Below are positions 27,068 through 35,500 of a stretch of DNA of 37,193 bases, in pieces; within the stretch, counting starts at the first letter, position 1; every line of letters starts with the position of its first letter. Below the pieces are notes generated by a model. The model was not told the DNA's origin. It saw nothing but the letters and a program-made list of their open reading frames with translations, and ran no database searches. Made by a program: the position numbers and the translations under genes. The DNA lies in NCBI GenBank assembly GCA_017508465.1, contig JAFVYW010000034.1, positions 1 to 37,193 on the forward strand, in the 5' to 3' direction. Source of the stretch: Clostridia bacterium. GTDB taxonomy: Bacteria; Bacillota; Clostridia; Oscillospirales; CAG-272.

Positions 27068-27949
27068 TTACACCCTCCTCTTGAAGTTGCCGAATACCTC
27101 GTTGACCTTTTCAAAGCAGGCGAATACATCCGGGTGCGCCTTGATGATTTTCATCATATCGCCAACCTGGCGCTTGTTGATGATACAAATCAGGAGGGTT
27201 TTGTCTGTGCCGGAGTACATACCGTGCGCTTCGATGCGTGTCACGCCGTGATGAAGCTTCTGCATAAGCTCTTCGGCGAGCGCTTCGGGCTGGGCTGTGA
27301 TGAGCTCAAACTTGTAACCGTTCTTGATACCACTCAAACCATGGTCTACCACAATGTTCGCGATAAAGAGGTTGAGAAGGGTACACATCATCGGTGTGAT
27401 TTGCATGTCATAAACGAAGAAGGCAATCGCAACCACGAGAGTGTCCATGATGAAAGAAACATAGGCAATATTGAGGTCGGGCTTGCGGAGCTTGATCAGA
27501 ACGCTGATGCCATAAGTACCTCCGCTTGCGCCGAAGTGGCGGAGCATCAGGGAGAAACCAAAGCCAGAGATGACGCCTGTCGCAATCGCGGCGAAAAGAA
27601 TATTGAAGTCTTCGCCATTGTTGGCAAGACAGTAGGGCATCCAGCCGATCGCCGTATATAATTTAGGCAGGAAGGACTGTACCACAAGATAGATACTGAG
27701 CATAAACCCGAGCTTCCTGTTGACAAATGCGCTGACAAGCACAAAGATGGGGATGTTGAAGGCAACCATCAGAATACCCCACTCCACCTTGCCATCGAGC
27801 AGGTGCGTGGTAATGGTAGCCAGACCGCCGACGCCACCCGGGGCGAAGCCGTTGCTGTTCTGGAAAAAATGATATGCAGTACCGACAACGATGCCCGCGA
27901 TGATTGCCACGGTAATGTCAAGTAGAAAAGTTTTAATCTTCGTTTTCAT
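27068..27949 (-). CDS. YitT family membrane protein (DUF161 + DUF2179)
   Basis: 293 residues. The N-terminal part has about six transmembrane helices with the family's repeat motif GFAPGGVGGLATI (near residue 34) and FGASGGTYGISVLI (near residue 144). The C-terminal 80 residues are a cytoplasmic DUF2179 domain (GVTRIEAHGMYSGTDKTLL, then IIKAHPDVFACF). The function of YitT proteins is unknown; transport is suspected. The ATG at 27949 overlaps the preceding GH78 gene by 17 bases, with GGAAGAGG close upstream, so translation is coupled. It is the only multi-helix candidate for uptake in the glycan cluster. Confidence 0.92.
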   Translation of the reverse strand: MKTKIKTFLLDITVAIIAGIVVGTAYHFFQNSNGFAPGGVGGLATITTHLLDGKVEWGILMVAFNIPIFVLVSAFVNRKLGFMLSIYLVVQSFLPKLYTAIGWMPYCLANNGEDFNILFAAIATGVISGFGFSLMLRHFGASGGTYGISVLIKLRKPDLNIAYVSFIMDTLVVAIAFFVYDMQITPMMCTLLNLFIANIVVDHGLSGIKNGYKFELITAQPEALAEELMQKLHHGVTRIEAHGMYSGTDKTLLICIINKRQVGDMMKIIKAHPDVFACFEKVNEVFGNFKRRV

Positions 27950-30218
27950 AATCCTCTTCCGTAGCAGAAAAACGATCTGCTATTCTATCCAAAAATTCAA
28001 TATAATCGTAAAGGTCGAGATGAGAGCGGAATTGTCGTTCAATACGGTAGTGCGAACGCGTGAAGCCGTACTCTTTGCACAAGGCTTCCCATTCTTCATC
28101 CTCCACCTCGTCAAAAACATCTTTGGTGTCACCGCAATCGGTGATGACAATGCGGTCACCATAGTCATAAAGCTGTACGCTGTACCCATTGTATCCATCA
28201 AATGTTTTTCCCGTGAGGACGGTGTAACAGTGCGAGGAATCGCGCATGAGGTCGAACCTTTTGCTCACGCGCTCCACTGCTTCCTCAAAGGTGGTCGGCG
28301 TTTCTCCGTCGGGCGTGTAGGTGGCAACGCCGAGACGGTGGTAAATATAAATGGGAATGGCGCTCCATCCGTGGCACAGACTGCCTGCGCCATCAAATGC
28401 TTCGGCACCACCCTCGGTCTCCCAGACGGTTCCCGAGGGGATCATTTTTTCATAGTGTGCGCGGATATCGGAAAGGATAAATTCCCGATAAGCCTCCTTG
28501 TCTGTTTCGATTAAGGCATCGTAAATCCATACCATCATCGACAGAGATGCGGGGACAAACTCGCCAGCGCAAAGACGGGTGGCAAGAGCGCGCGCCTCTT
28601 CCTTTGTGGCAACACCCGATAATATCGCGAGAGCATTACCGAGGGCGGTTAAGCTTTTCGTGCCTCGAATGTGGGTAAAGGCGCCGCTTTCCTCTTGAAA
28701 ATGCCGATGACTCGCATCCCTGATGCTCTCCTTTTCTCCTGCATAAAGGGCGGGAAGTGCCGCGAGGGACATCATTTTTTCATAGGCATCCAGAGCCAGA
28801 AGCACAAGACAGTTGAGAACGAGGTCGCATACAGGCTCGCTCTGTGTACGCAGGTCACCCGAGAGATACCCGGACCAATCGTAGAAGTTCCATTTGTCTT
28901 TTTCGCCAAAGGACAAAATCAAGCCCTCATCATTTTTTCGCGAGAGAAATACCGAGAGGATTTCTTCCATGTTCTCGTGGTATTCGCGAACAAGGGAAGT
29001 ATCGTGTACCTCGTTTGCATATTCGTACATCGCGATGATATAGTAGAGGGAAAAGGACGGAATGGCAAGAGGCGTGCCACAGGGAGAACAGATGGAAAGC
29101 AGTCCATCCTCTCGCTTGTCCTCACCGAACAGGATGAGAGCAGAGCGTGCATAAGGTGCATTTTTGCCCTCGAAAATGCGATAACCCGAAAGCATCTGAT
29201 TGCGCGCATCGAAGGCATATAGACACTGTTCACGCCAGGGCGTGTCGACATAATGCTCCATCATGCAAAGATGCAGGGTACGCACCGAAATCGAATAAAT
29301 ATCAAATTCAAGATTTCCGTCGATGCTGACATCGTCACGGGAGGGGACAATGTAAATCTGGGGAAGAATACCGATATAGGAAATGTCGATATCCTCCTCC
29401 ACCGTCACCTCAAGGTATCGGCAAGCGAGGCGGAGCATATAGTTCGTAAAATCGTTGTCTCCGACCTTCGCATGATAGGTAAAGGCGAAGGTCCGTTTAT
29501 GTATCTTCCCGCGCACATGTCCGTCTGTCAGGCTTTCGCCGTAGGCGACGGTAATCGTCTGCTCCTTTTGCGAGGTGAAACGCATTGTCGCAAGACCGAC
29601 AACCTCTTCGCCAAAGTCAATCAGGTAGGTATGCGCGTCGGTTTTTTGGCATTTCTGAATGGCATGTGGTTTGCACACGCGCAATTTACGGATGGGACGA
29701 GGGTAGAAATCAACTTCTCGCTCGACCACGCGAGAGGGGGCAAAGCCGTCCTCGCTCTCTTTTGTCGCGTCATACGCGAAGGTGAAGCCGAGCTGTGGGC
29801 TGACAAGAACGCAAGCGCCACTCTTGTAAGCGGGGTTTCTTCGTGAGAGGGTATGCTCGCCACTTGAAAGGATGGTTTCATTCCCCGAGAAGCCCTCATA
29901 AATCACGCCTGCCGTCCCCCGACGGTATCTCTGCGTATCGCGTCCACAGTAATAAACGAGAAGAGAAAGGGTGTTTTTCCCTTCGGTGAGAAAGGGGGAA
30001 ATCTCTATTTCGTCATAAATTTTGTAATGTGGGAAATCGCCATATTGATTGGATGCGACATATGTATCATTGATAAACAGGGTATAGTCGCTGTCAGCGC
30101 TGATGAAAAACCACACCTTGCCACCCGAATAGGAAAACACATCGCGATAATCGGTGTAAAGGTCCTCACATACCTCGGTGTCGGCAAAGATCCATCTGGC
30201 AGATGAAAAAGGGAACAT
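27933..30218 (-). CDS. GH78-like alpha-L-rhamnosidase with an unusual C-terminal domain
   Basis: 761 residues. The N-terminal beta-sandwich begins ARWIFADTEVCED and continues with YTLFINDTYVA. The catalytic (alpha/alpha)6 barrel from about 300 has the GH78 signature VDTPWREQCLYAFDARNQ (324-341), NFYDWSG (444-450), VWETEGG (598-604) and LCHGWSAIPIY (614-624). From about 643 the usual C-terminal beta-domain is replaced by roughly 118 residues (DGYNGYSVQLYDYGDRIVITD..., then an acidic helical tail) that I cannot assign. No signal peptide, so it is cytoplasmic. It lies 12 bases downstream of the nitrilase-GDPD gene and overlaps yitT by 17 bases. The ligand is inferred to be rhamnose. Confidence 0.85.
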   Translation of the reverse strand: MFPFSSARWIFADTEVCEDLYTDYRDVFSYSGGKVWFFISADSDYTLFINDTYVASNQYGDFPHYKIYDEIEISPFLTEGKNTLSLLVYYCGRDTQRYRRGTAGVIYEGFSGNETILSSGEHTLSRRNPAYKSGACVLVSPQLGFTFAYDATKESEDGFAPSRVVEREVDFYPRPIRKLRVCKPHAIQKCQKTDAHTYLIDFGEEVVGLATMRFTSQKEQTITVAYGESLTDGHVRGKIHKRTFAFTYHAKVGDNDFTNYMLRLACRYLEVTVEEDIDISYIGILPQIYIVPSRDDVSIDGNLEFDIYSISVRTLHLCMMEHYVDTPWREQCLYAFDARNQMLSGYRIFEGKNAPYARSALILFGEDKREDGLLSICSPCGTPLAIPSFSLYYIIAMYEYANEVHDTSLVREYHENMEEILSVFLSRKNDEGLILSFGEKDKWNFYDWSGYLSGDLRTQSEPVCDLVLNCLVLLALDAYEKMMSLAALPALYAGEKESIRDASHRHFQEESGAFTHIRGTKSLTALGNALAILSGVATKEEARALATRLCAGEFVPASLSMMVWIYDALIETDKEAYREFILSDIRAHYEKMIPSGTVWETEGGAEAFDGAGSLCHGWSAIPIYIYHRLGVATYTPDGETPTTFEEAVERVSKRFDLMRDSSHCYTVLTGKTFDGYNGYSVQLYDYGDRIVITDCGDTKDVFDEVEDEEWEALCKEYGFTRSHYRIERQFRSHLDLYDYIEFLDRIADRFSATEEDYENED

Positions 30219-30230
30219 ATTGATCTCCTG

Positions 30231-31841
30231 TTATACGCCTGTGGCGTTATAGATGCAAAGATAATCGTTTGTCAGGACAGTATCTATGCCCATTTCAAAG
30301 TAGCGTTTCGCTTCTTCAGGATCATCGGCATAAAAGACATTACATAAAATGCCATGGGCATGCGCCTTTTCAACGCTCTCTTTTGTAAAGTAAGGTTTGA
30401 ATAATTGCACTTTATACGCGCCAAGGGCGATCGCACGATCGACAATCGACATGGGATCTTGGTTGCCATCCCAACCGACGCAAACGGGAAGGTCAGGGGC
30501 GTACGACATCACCTGGCGGATGATTTCATCGTTTGTCGTCATAAAGTAAACATGCCTCTGCGCGTCATACCTACGGATAAGCGAGACGATTTTTTCTATC
30601 ATGGGGTTTTCCATTTTCATATCCCAGATTTTCACATGGATATTCATGATAACACGGGATGCGAATTTCTGCAAGATTTCTTCAAAGGTAGGAATCTTCA
30701 ATCCCCTGAATCTCTCGCCATGCTTATAGCCGAAATCCAGGGTGAGCAGTTCTTCGTAAGTATGCTCGTAAATCTTTCCTTCTCCATTGCTCACGCGCTC
30801 CAGCGTTGCATCGTGGCAGGAAACAAGAACGCCATCCTTGGTCGACCAGAGGTCGAACTCAATCTCCTGCGCCCCCATTGCCACTGCCATACCAAAAGCA
30901 GGCATGCTGTTTTCCGGTGCTGCTGCGCTGAAACCGCGATGGGCGCAAAGACGAGGATAAGGCATCACCGCATCGAAGGGAACCACGGAGGCGCCGCCGT
31001 TTCGATAGAGCCAGGGCCTGCGGCCTTCTTCCATATACTGATAATGGGCTTTGGGTGTTCCCAGATGACCTGCTGGCTTATAGTATTTTTCTTTCGGTTG
31101 AATTTCCGTCACGCCAAGTCCCACGCGGCTTTGCATATCAAGAAGGATTTTGCCACTCGGAGAAACAACCGAGCTGCATCCGCAAAGAGGAGAGTTCTCC
31201 CCAAGCGAAACGGACGCGCGTACAAGGTAGGCGTTTGTCTGGTAGGAAAGAAACGCGTTGATGATAGAGAGCGCTTCGTGTGTATCCGTTCTCTGCAAAG
31301 AGCAACCGATAATGATATCGACATCCTCTTGCGCGATACGCGCGAAGTTCTCATAAAAGTAGAAATCATAGCAGGTCAGAAAAGCGAAGCGCAATCCTTC
31401 CACCTCGAGAATATACGGCTCGCGGCTTTCGTAACTATACGCCACATCCAGCTCATGGCCGCCTTCAGCATCGGTTTTTACCTCGCTTGGGGCAGGATGC
31501 GCCTTAAAATACCTGCCAATGAGATTGCCATCACGGTCGATGGCGTAGGTGGTATTACGGATGCCGTCCCCGCTTTCATAGCCTGCATTGACAAATACAA
31601 GCGCGTGGCATCGCTTGGCAACAGCCGTCGCTTTTTCCAGAAGAACAGGGCTGTATCTTCTCACCGCTTCATAATAGGACGCTTTCCCCTTCACATCGGA
31701 GAGGACATCGCTGTATTCGGGCAGAACAATGAGGTTCATGCTCTCGTCGCATTGGTCGAGCAACGCACAAAGCCCCCAAAAACATTTCTCGAGGTCAGGT
31801 GGTGAAAAGGAATATTCAGGTTGTATTACACAAACTTTCAT
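30231..31841 (-). CDS. Fused nitrilase-family amidohydrolase and glycerophosphodiester phosphodiesterase
   Basis: 536 residues from the ATG at 31841 (MKVCVIQPEYS), chosen because GGAG lies 6 bases upstream. Residues about 1-265 are a carbon-nitrogen hydrolase with the catalytic triad Glu42 (VLPEYSD), Lys113 (RYFKAHP) and Cys157 (LTCYDFY). Residues about 296-536 are a GDPD domain with His301-Arg302 (CAHRGFSAAAPENS), Glu310, the EIEFDL acids at 326-330 and His343 (CHDATLERVS). Both active sites look intact. This combination is unusual; it may deacylate or hydrolyse a glycerophospho-amide or similar substrate, which is inference. It is the fourth-to-fifth step of the operon, 23 bases from the broken SGNH gene. 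Confidence 0.9.
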   Translation of the reverse strand: MKVCVIQPEYSFSPPDLEKCFWGLCALLDQCDESMNLIVLPEYSDVLSDVKGKASYYEAVRRYSPVLLEKATAVAKRCHALVFVNAGYESGDGIRNTTYAIDRDGNLIGRYFKAHPAPSEVKTDAEGGHELDVAYSYESREPYILEVEGLRFAFLTCYDFYFYENFARIAQEDVDIIIGCSLQRTDTHEALSIINAFLSYQTNAYLVRASVSLGENSPLCGCSSVVSPSGKILLDMQSRVGLGVTEIQPKEKYYKPAGHLGTPKAHYQYMEEGRRPWLYRNGGASVVPFDAVMPYPRLCAHRGFSAAAPENSMPAFGMAVAMGAQEIEFDLWSTKDGVLVSCHDATLERVSNGEGKIYEHTYEELLTLDFGYKHGERFRGLKIPTFEEILQKFASRVIMNIHVKIWDMKMENPMIEKIVSLIRRYDAQRHVYFMTTNDEIIRQVMSYAPDLPVCVGWDGNQDPMSIVDRAIALGAYKVQLFKPYFTKESVEKAHAHGILCNVFYADDPEEAKRYFEMGIDTVLTNDYLCIYNATGV

Positions 31842-31864
31842 AGGATTCTCCGGAATGTATAAAA

Positions 31865-32509
31865 TCAATAGCCGATATTGCTCTTTGAATATTGCTCTGG
31901 CTCAAAGTTTTCAATATTGACCTCTTCGGGTGAAATATCCAGCTGGTCACAGATGACCGAAAGCACCCGTCTACCAATCAGCTCGGTTCCTTCGGGGGTG
32001 TAAAAATGTACCCAGTCCGAACGATAGGAATCTGGCACCGAAGCGGTCAGGGGGTAGAGGTCATTTATGATGGTGTCAGTGTTTTGCAGGGCGCGGCGTG
32101 CGGCCTCGTTGTATTTTTCTATGGTGGCGTTGTGTCGGAAAAATTCGGGATGAGCCATTTCCTCGCTCACATTGGTCGAGGTGGCGAAAACCATTTTTGC
32201 CTTGGGGAAGAGCATACGCAGTCTCCTGTCAATGCGCCTGATGGCTTCCTCGTAGTAGGAAAGGGAAGTCAGAGGCTCGTCCCCGAACAGCTCAAGCGCA
32301 TCCCACAGTCCCGCATTCCAATGGACGAGGTCGACATCCTCGGGAACATGTAAGTTCTTCTACCACTCGTGTGCAAAGCGAAGGACATATTCTGCGAACT
32401 TGCAGTTTTCTGAAGGATAAAATACCTCGGCTGTACCTGCGAGGGCTTCCTTGATGTATTTGTCATATCCCATTCGGATGGAATCTCCAATTAAAAATAC
32501 CGTTTTCAT
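31865..32509 (-). pseudogene. SGNH/GDSL hydrolase interrupted by an in-frame amber codon
   Basis: From the ATG at 32507-32509 (AAGGAG upstream) the frame reads MKTVFLIGDSIRMGYDKYIK, with the GDS serine at residue 10, and runs without any other stop to a TGA at 31865, 214 codons. Codon 50 is TAG (32360-32362), inside ...FAHEW-stop-KNLHVPEDV. The rest retains the block II-like WNAGLWD, and the catalytic Asp and His of SDWVHFYTPEG near the C-terminus. The frame, the motifs and the start site are all preserved around one base, so the lesion is recent or an error. TAG ends topB, so TAG reassignment is unlikely. A downstream reading from 32215 lacks the nucleophile. Confidence 0.8.
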
Positions 32510-32535
32510 TTTTGTCTCCTTGAGAATATATTATT

Positions 32536-33153
32536 TTATTCTTGTGGTACACAGAAATACTGTTCAGGACCAGTGTCGCGCATCAGGGTGCGCTTGTCAC
32601 GAAATCTGAACAGGAAAAGTGCGAGAACATATAAGTCTCCACTGCATCCGCCAACATGAAGTCCGAAGATGGCGGCGCAGAAAAGAAAGCACATGGGGCT
32701 GATAAAATAGAAGAGGATAAGAAGGGGGAGGAAGAGAAGGGTAAAAACGGCGAATGGTGCAACCACCGAAATCATCGCCGTGCGACGATAGGTGTAAATG
32801 TGGGGAACGCCACAGAAGGCGCAGCTCCAGCTGATACCAAAGGTCAACTTCTCCCCCGTCAACGCCTTATAGGCGATACCATGTACCAGTTCATGCAGGA
32901 CAACATAACCGACCATTACGATACAGAAGACGAGAAGCGCCAGGAAATAGTAGTCATTCATGAACACATCTTCTGCGAACGAAAAGTCACCCTTGCCCCG
33001 AAGCAAAAGGACGGCGACTACCATCACCAGAGCGAATACAAGCAGAGCAATCAGATTAAAAAGTAAACCAAACTTTGCATTCTTCGCATTGATATACTTC
33101 GCCTGTCGGTAACCCGAGGGCAACTCGCGCTCAAAATTCTGTTCTTGTTTCAT
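32536..33153 (-). CDS. DUF3267 putative membrane zincin peptidase
   Basis: 205 residues with four or five transmembrane helices (about 31-53, 66-88, 122-143, 146-166). The HExxH-type motif HELVHG (near residue 92) lies just inside the second helix, as in PF11667 'putative zincin peptidase' proteins, and a later Asp/His pair may complete the metal site. Substrate unknown. The start at 33153 is set by AAGGAG 8 bases upstream. It follows the SASA gene after an 86-base, GC-rich gap. Confidence 0.83.
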   Translation of the reverse strand: MKQEQNFERELPSGYRQAKYINAKNAKFGLLFNLIALLVFALVMVVAVLLLRGKGDFSFAEDVFMNDYYFLALLVFCIVMVGYVVLHELVHGIAYKALTGEKLTFGISWSCAFCGVPHIYTYRRTAMISVVAPFAVFTLLFLPLLILFYFISPMCFLFCAAIFGLHVGGCSGDLYVLALFLFRFRDKRTLMRDTGPEQYFCVPQE

Positions 33154-33181
33154 GGTTTTTTCTCCTTGGATATCATTCATT

Positions 33182-33236
33182 GTCGCGCCGTCGCGTCAGC
33201 GCCGCGACCGACCGTCACCGACGCGCGCCAAAGAAA
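33182..33236. repeat. GC-rich short palindrome block
   Basis: About 75-80% GC in a locus near 50%. GTCGCG (33182-33187) can pair with CGCGAC (33203-33208), and TCGCG (33191-33195) can pair with CGCGA (33203-33207), so two hairpins compete. The remainder (CCGTCACCGACGCGCGCC) is of the same style. There is no T-run, so it is not a terminator. The same GTCGCG/CGCGAC pair forms a hairpin in the centre of the array at 36848-36864. Confidence 0.5.
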
Positions 33237-33239
33237 TAA

Positions 33240-34001
33240 TTATAGCAACTCCATCTCGGTGCGTATGGCGTCATCCATTTTGCTTTTTTCATCAAAAACT
33301 CGGTTTTTATCTTCAACCGTTTTGAAGGCGGCGTAATATCGCAACCCGAATTCCTGTAATGATTGATGGTTAAAATGCAGGTTATCAGGATTGGATGTAA
33401 GCCCTTCGGCAGAAGCGAACGCGATATTGGGTGTGCGCTCGGCAAATTGAATTAGCGCTTGATTGATATGTGTGTAGTTGACGAGGGCAGGGATTTTCAG
33501 GCAATCTCGCAAAAAGTCCCCCAATCCACCAACAACAATTGGAAGATTATCTATGCCCAATTCGCTTCGTAGGGCATTCATGATGGCGGTTATCTTATCG
33601 AAATATAATGGATAAAGCGCTTCTTCGCAATCCCCCTCGCCCTGATGCCAGAGAACCCCCACAAGATGCGAGGTCCTCATGGCAAGTCTTGCGCAATGAA
33701 CCGCATTATCAAACAATAAGCTTCCCCTTTGCCATTGGTCAAGTGAGGTGCCACCATCCGCGCAGGGAATGATACCGACATCCACGCCGGGGTGTTCGTC
33801 TGAATAGGCTTTGGCAAAGCTTTCTGCAAGGCATGTGCCCGAAAAAGGTCTGTCGGGGTTCACAGGACGGTACATCATCCGCCACCTTCCGTTGCGCAAA
33901 ACCTTTAATCTGCCACCATTGGTATCTAAAGGTTCTGCATCGGTCAGGAGCCCTCTCCCTGCCATATTGGATTGTCCTATGATTAAAAAAGAGTGTATCA
34001 T
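33240..34001 (-). CDS. SASA-domain carbohydrate esterase (sialate O-acetylesterase-like)
   Basis: 253 residues. The SGNH-type nucleophile motif GQSNMAGRG is at residues 9-17, the oxyanion region is in PCADGGTSLDQW and WHQGEGD near residue 120, and the catalytic Asp-His pair is in NPDNLHFNHQS near residue 210. These are features of PF03629 (DUF303/SASA) acetylesterases, including CE6 xylan esterases. No signal peptide. It lies 44 bases downstream of the GH39 gene, which suggests joint action on acetylated xylo-oligosaccharides. The ribosome site (GAGAAAG) is weak. Confidence 0.87.
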   Translation of the reverse strand: MIHSFLIIGQSNMAGRGLLTDAEPLDTNGGRLKVLRNGRWRMMYRPVNPDRPFSGTCLAESFAKAYSDEHPGVDVGIIPCADGGTSLDQWQRGSLLFDNAVHCARLAMRTSHLVGVLWHQGEGDCEEALYPLYFDKITAIMNALRSELGIDNLPIVVGGLGDFLRDCLKIPALVNYTHINQALIQFAERTPNIAFASAEGLTSNPDNLHFNHQSLQEFGLRYYAAFKTVEDKNRVFDEKSKMDDAIRTEMELL

Positions 34002-34045
34002 ATATTCTTTCTCGGAAAATTTGATTTAAGACAAACGATTGAGAA

Positions 34046-35341
34046 TTACAGGGCGAGTTCAATAAACAGGAAACTGCTCTTCGGCAAGGATTCGGGAAGC
34101 GATACCTCGACCTCGATGCCGTCCTCGGATGTCAAGAGACATTTTGTAAGGGAGCCGGGAATATCAAAGGAAACGGGAATGTCTTCCTTTGAGGTGTTCG
34201 CAATCAGCATTGCCGCGCGCCCCTCGCCCGTTGCCGCAACGGCATATACGGGATTCTCGTCATAGATGATCTCACACTGGGAGCCAAGTCGGTAAAGCTC
34301 ATTGTATTCCTTGAAGGCGTGGAACGCGTGGGTAGGATCTCCTTGAAAGGGTTCAAAAAGACCTGCATAGGTGGTGATGGCGCAACGCGCGTCGTAGAAC
34401 ATAGCACCATCAAGGGGCATGTTCTGCAATGCTGCCAGCATGCCCGCGCACAGTGCCGCGTGGTGAGGTGTTCTGCCGATTTTGACCTCTGTGTTCCACT
34501 CATTACAGAAGGTCTCTGTTTCGGTAAAGCCCGCCTCGTCCAGTCGATGGCGCGCATAGGCAGCATATTTCTTATTGTTTTCGATGCTATCGTAACTATG
34601 CCACGAGAAGAAATCAAGCGGACAGTTGTTTGCTTTAATATAGTCAAAGAAGCCGTCGAGAAAATCAATAAAGTATTCCATGCGAGGGGAGGATTTTGCC
34701 GACGATACGAAGGAGTCTGCGATTGCATAGAAGCCACAACTGCCATAGCCACCAATTTTGAGGTGGGGGTAACATTTCTTCAGGTGCTTGGAGGCGACAT
34801 CATAAAGTTCGTAGTATTGTTCCTTGGTGCCGCGCCACATCTGATTTTCGTACATATCCTCGTAGTTGTCCGGCTCGTTCCAGATTTCCCAGTATTGAAT
34901 GTTGTAATGGAAGCCGTCTGCCCATCCCTCTGTATATTGGCGGATGATATGCTCACAAATAACCGCCCACTTATAATTGTCTTGGGGGGGATAGATGTTG
35001 AGGGCTTTGACTTTCGCGTAGTTTTCGATCGTAACACCAAGGCGGAAGAATGGCTCAACGCCGTTTTCGACAAGTGCCGTGATGAGAAGGTCAGTAAAGG
35101 TAAAGTCATAATTTGCAGGATCTGTTGCATCTTTATCAAAATTCCGGAAAATGTTCGGAATATCGACATAGCGGTTCAAACCGTACGCGCCACCTACATC
35201 GTGCAAGCGAGAGTAGGGAATTCCTGCCGTCTTTAAGTGCTGGAATAAGTGAAAATCGACACCGGAAAATGGGCCTTGACCAACGCCATGCATCGGTTTC
35301 ATCTTTCCAATCGTTCTGCTTGTGTTGAGTGTAATTTTCAT
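34046..35341 (-). CDS. GH39 beta-xylosidase-like glycoside hydrolase
   Basis: 431 residues. The N-terminal GVGQGPFSGVDFHLF and YSRLHDVGGAYGLNRYVDIP fit GH39. The acid/base Glu is in IQYWEIWNEPDN (near residue 156) and the nucleophile Glu in TFCNEWNTE (near residue 280). A small C-terminal beta-sandwich follows. No signal peptide. AAGGAG lies 8 bases before the ATG at 35341. The partner acetylesterase follows at once. Xylosidase is the most likely activity; GH39 also contains iduronidases and arabinopyranosidases. Confidence 0.88.
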   Translation of the reverse strand: MKITLNTSRTIGKMKPMHGVGQGPFSGVDFHLFQHLKTAGIPYSRLHDVGGAYGLNRYVDIPNIFRNFDKDATDPANYDFTFTDLLITALVENGVEPFFRLGVTIENYAKVKALNIYPPQDNYKWAVICEHIIRQYTEGWADGFHYNIQYWEIWNEPDNYEDMYENQMWRGTKEQYYELYDVASKHLKKCYPHLKIGGYGSCGFYAIADSFVSSAKSSPRMEYFIDFLDGFFDYIKANNCPLDFFSWHSYDSIENNKKYAAYARHRLDEAGFTETETFCNEWNTEVKIGRTPHHAALCAGMLAALQNMPLDGAMFYDARCAITTYAGLFEPFQGDPTHAFHAFKEYNELYRLGSQCEIIYDENPVYAVAATGEGRAAMLIANTSKEDIPVSFDIPGSLTKCLLTSEDGIEVEVSLPESLPKSSFLFIELAL

Positions 35342-35500
35342 TTTGATAACTCCTTATGTATTTGTTTGATTTTAGAAATTAAAGTTTTCGGGGATTGGGT
35401 GGACTTTTCATTGGCTCTGACAAAGGCTTGCTCTGCCATGCTTTTTTACAAGACGAAATGGCACGAGGGAGCATTATGTAAAAGCGTTCGCGATAGAGAA
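35342..35500 (-). other. 159-base gap with no gene
   Basis: The gap between the membrane protein at 35501 and the GH39 gene holds no ORF and no hairpin with a T-run. A TAAAAT near 35371-35376 on the minus strand could be a -10 for the GH39 gene, but no -35 is visible. I see nothing firmer. Confidence 0.35.

Noticed and set aside
30405..31805. 466-codon open frame on the plus strand
   Set aside because: Antisense shadow of the nitrilase-GDPD gene, whose active-site motifs are clear on the minus strand.
31865..32215. Separate 116-residue gene for the C-terminal part of the SGNH hydrolase
   Set aside because: It lacks the nucleophile motif and a ribosome site; it is the downstream part of the amber-interrupted gene.
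32360..32362. Reassigned amber codon (whole-genome TAG recoding)
   Set aside because: topB ends with TAG exactly at its expected C-terminus, so TAG is a stop here.
33182..33236. Rho-independent terminator splitting the glycan operon
   Set aside because: The stems are GC-rich but no T-run follows on either strand.
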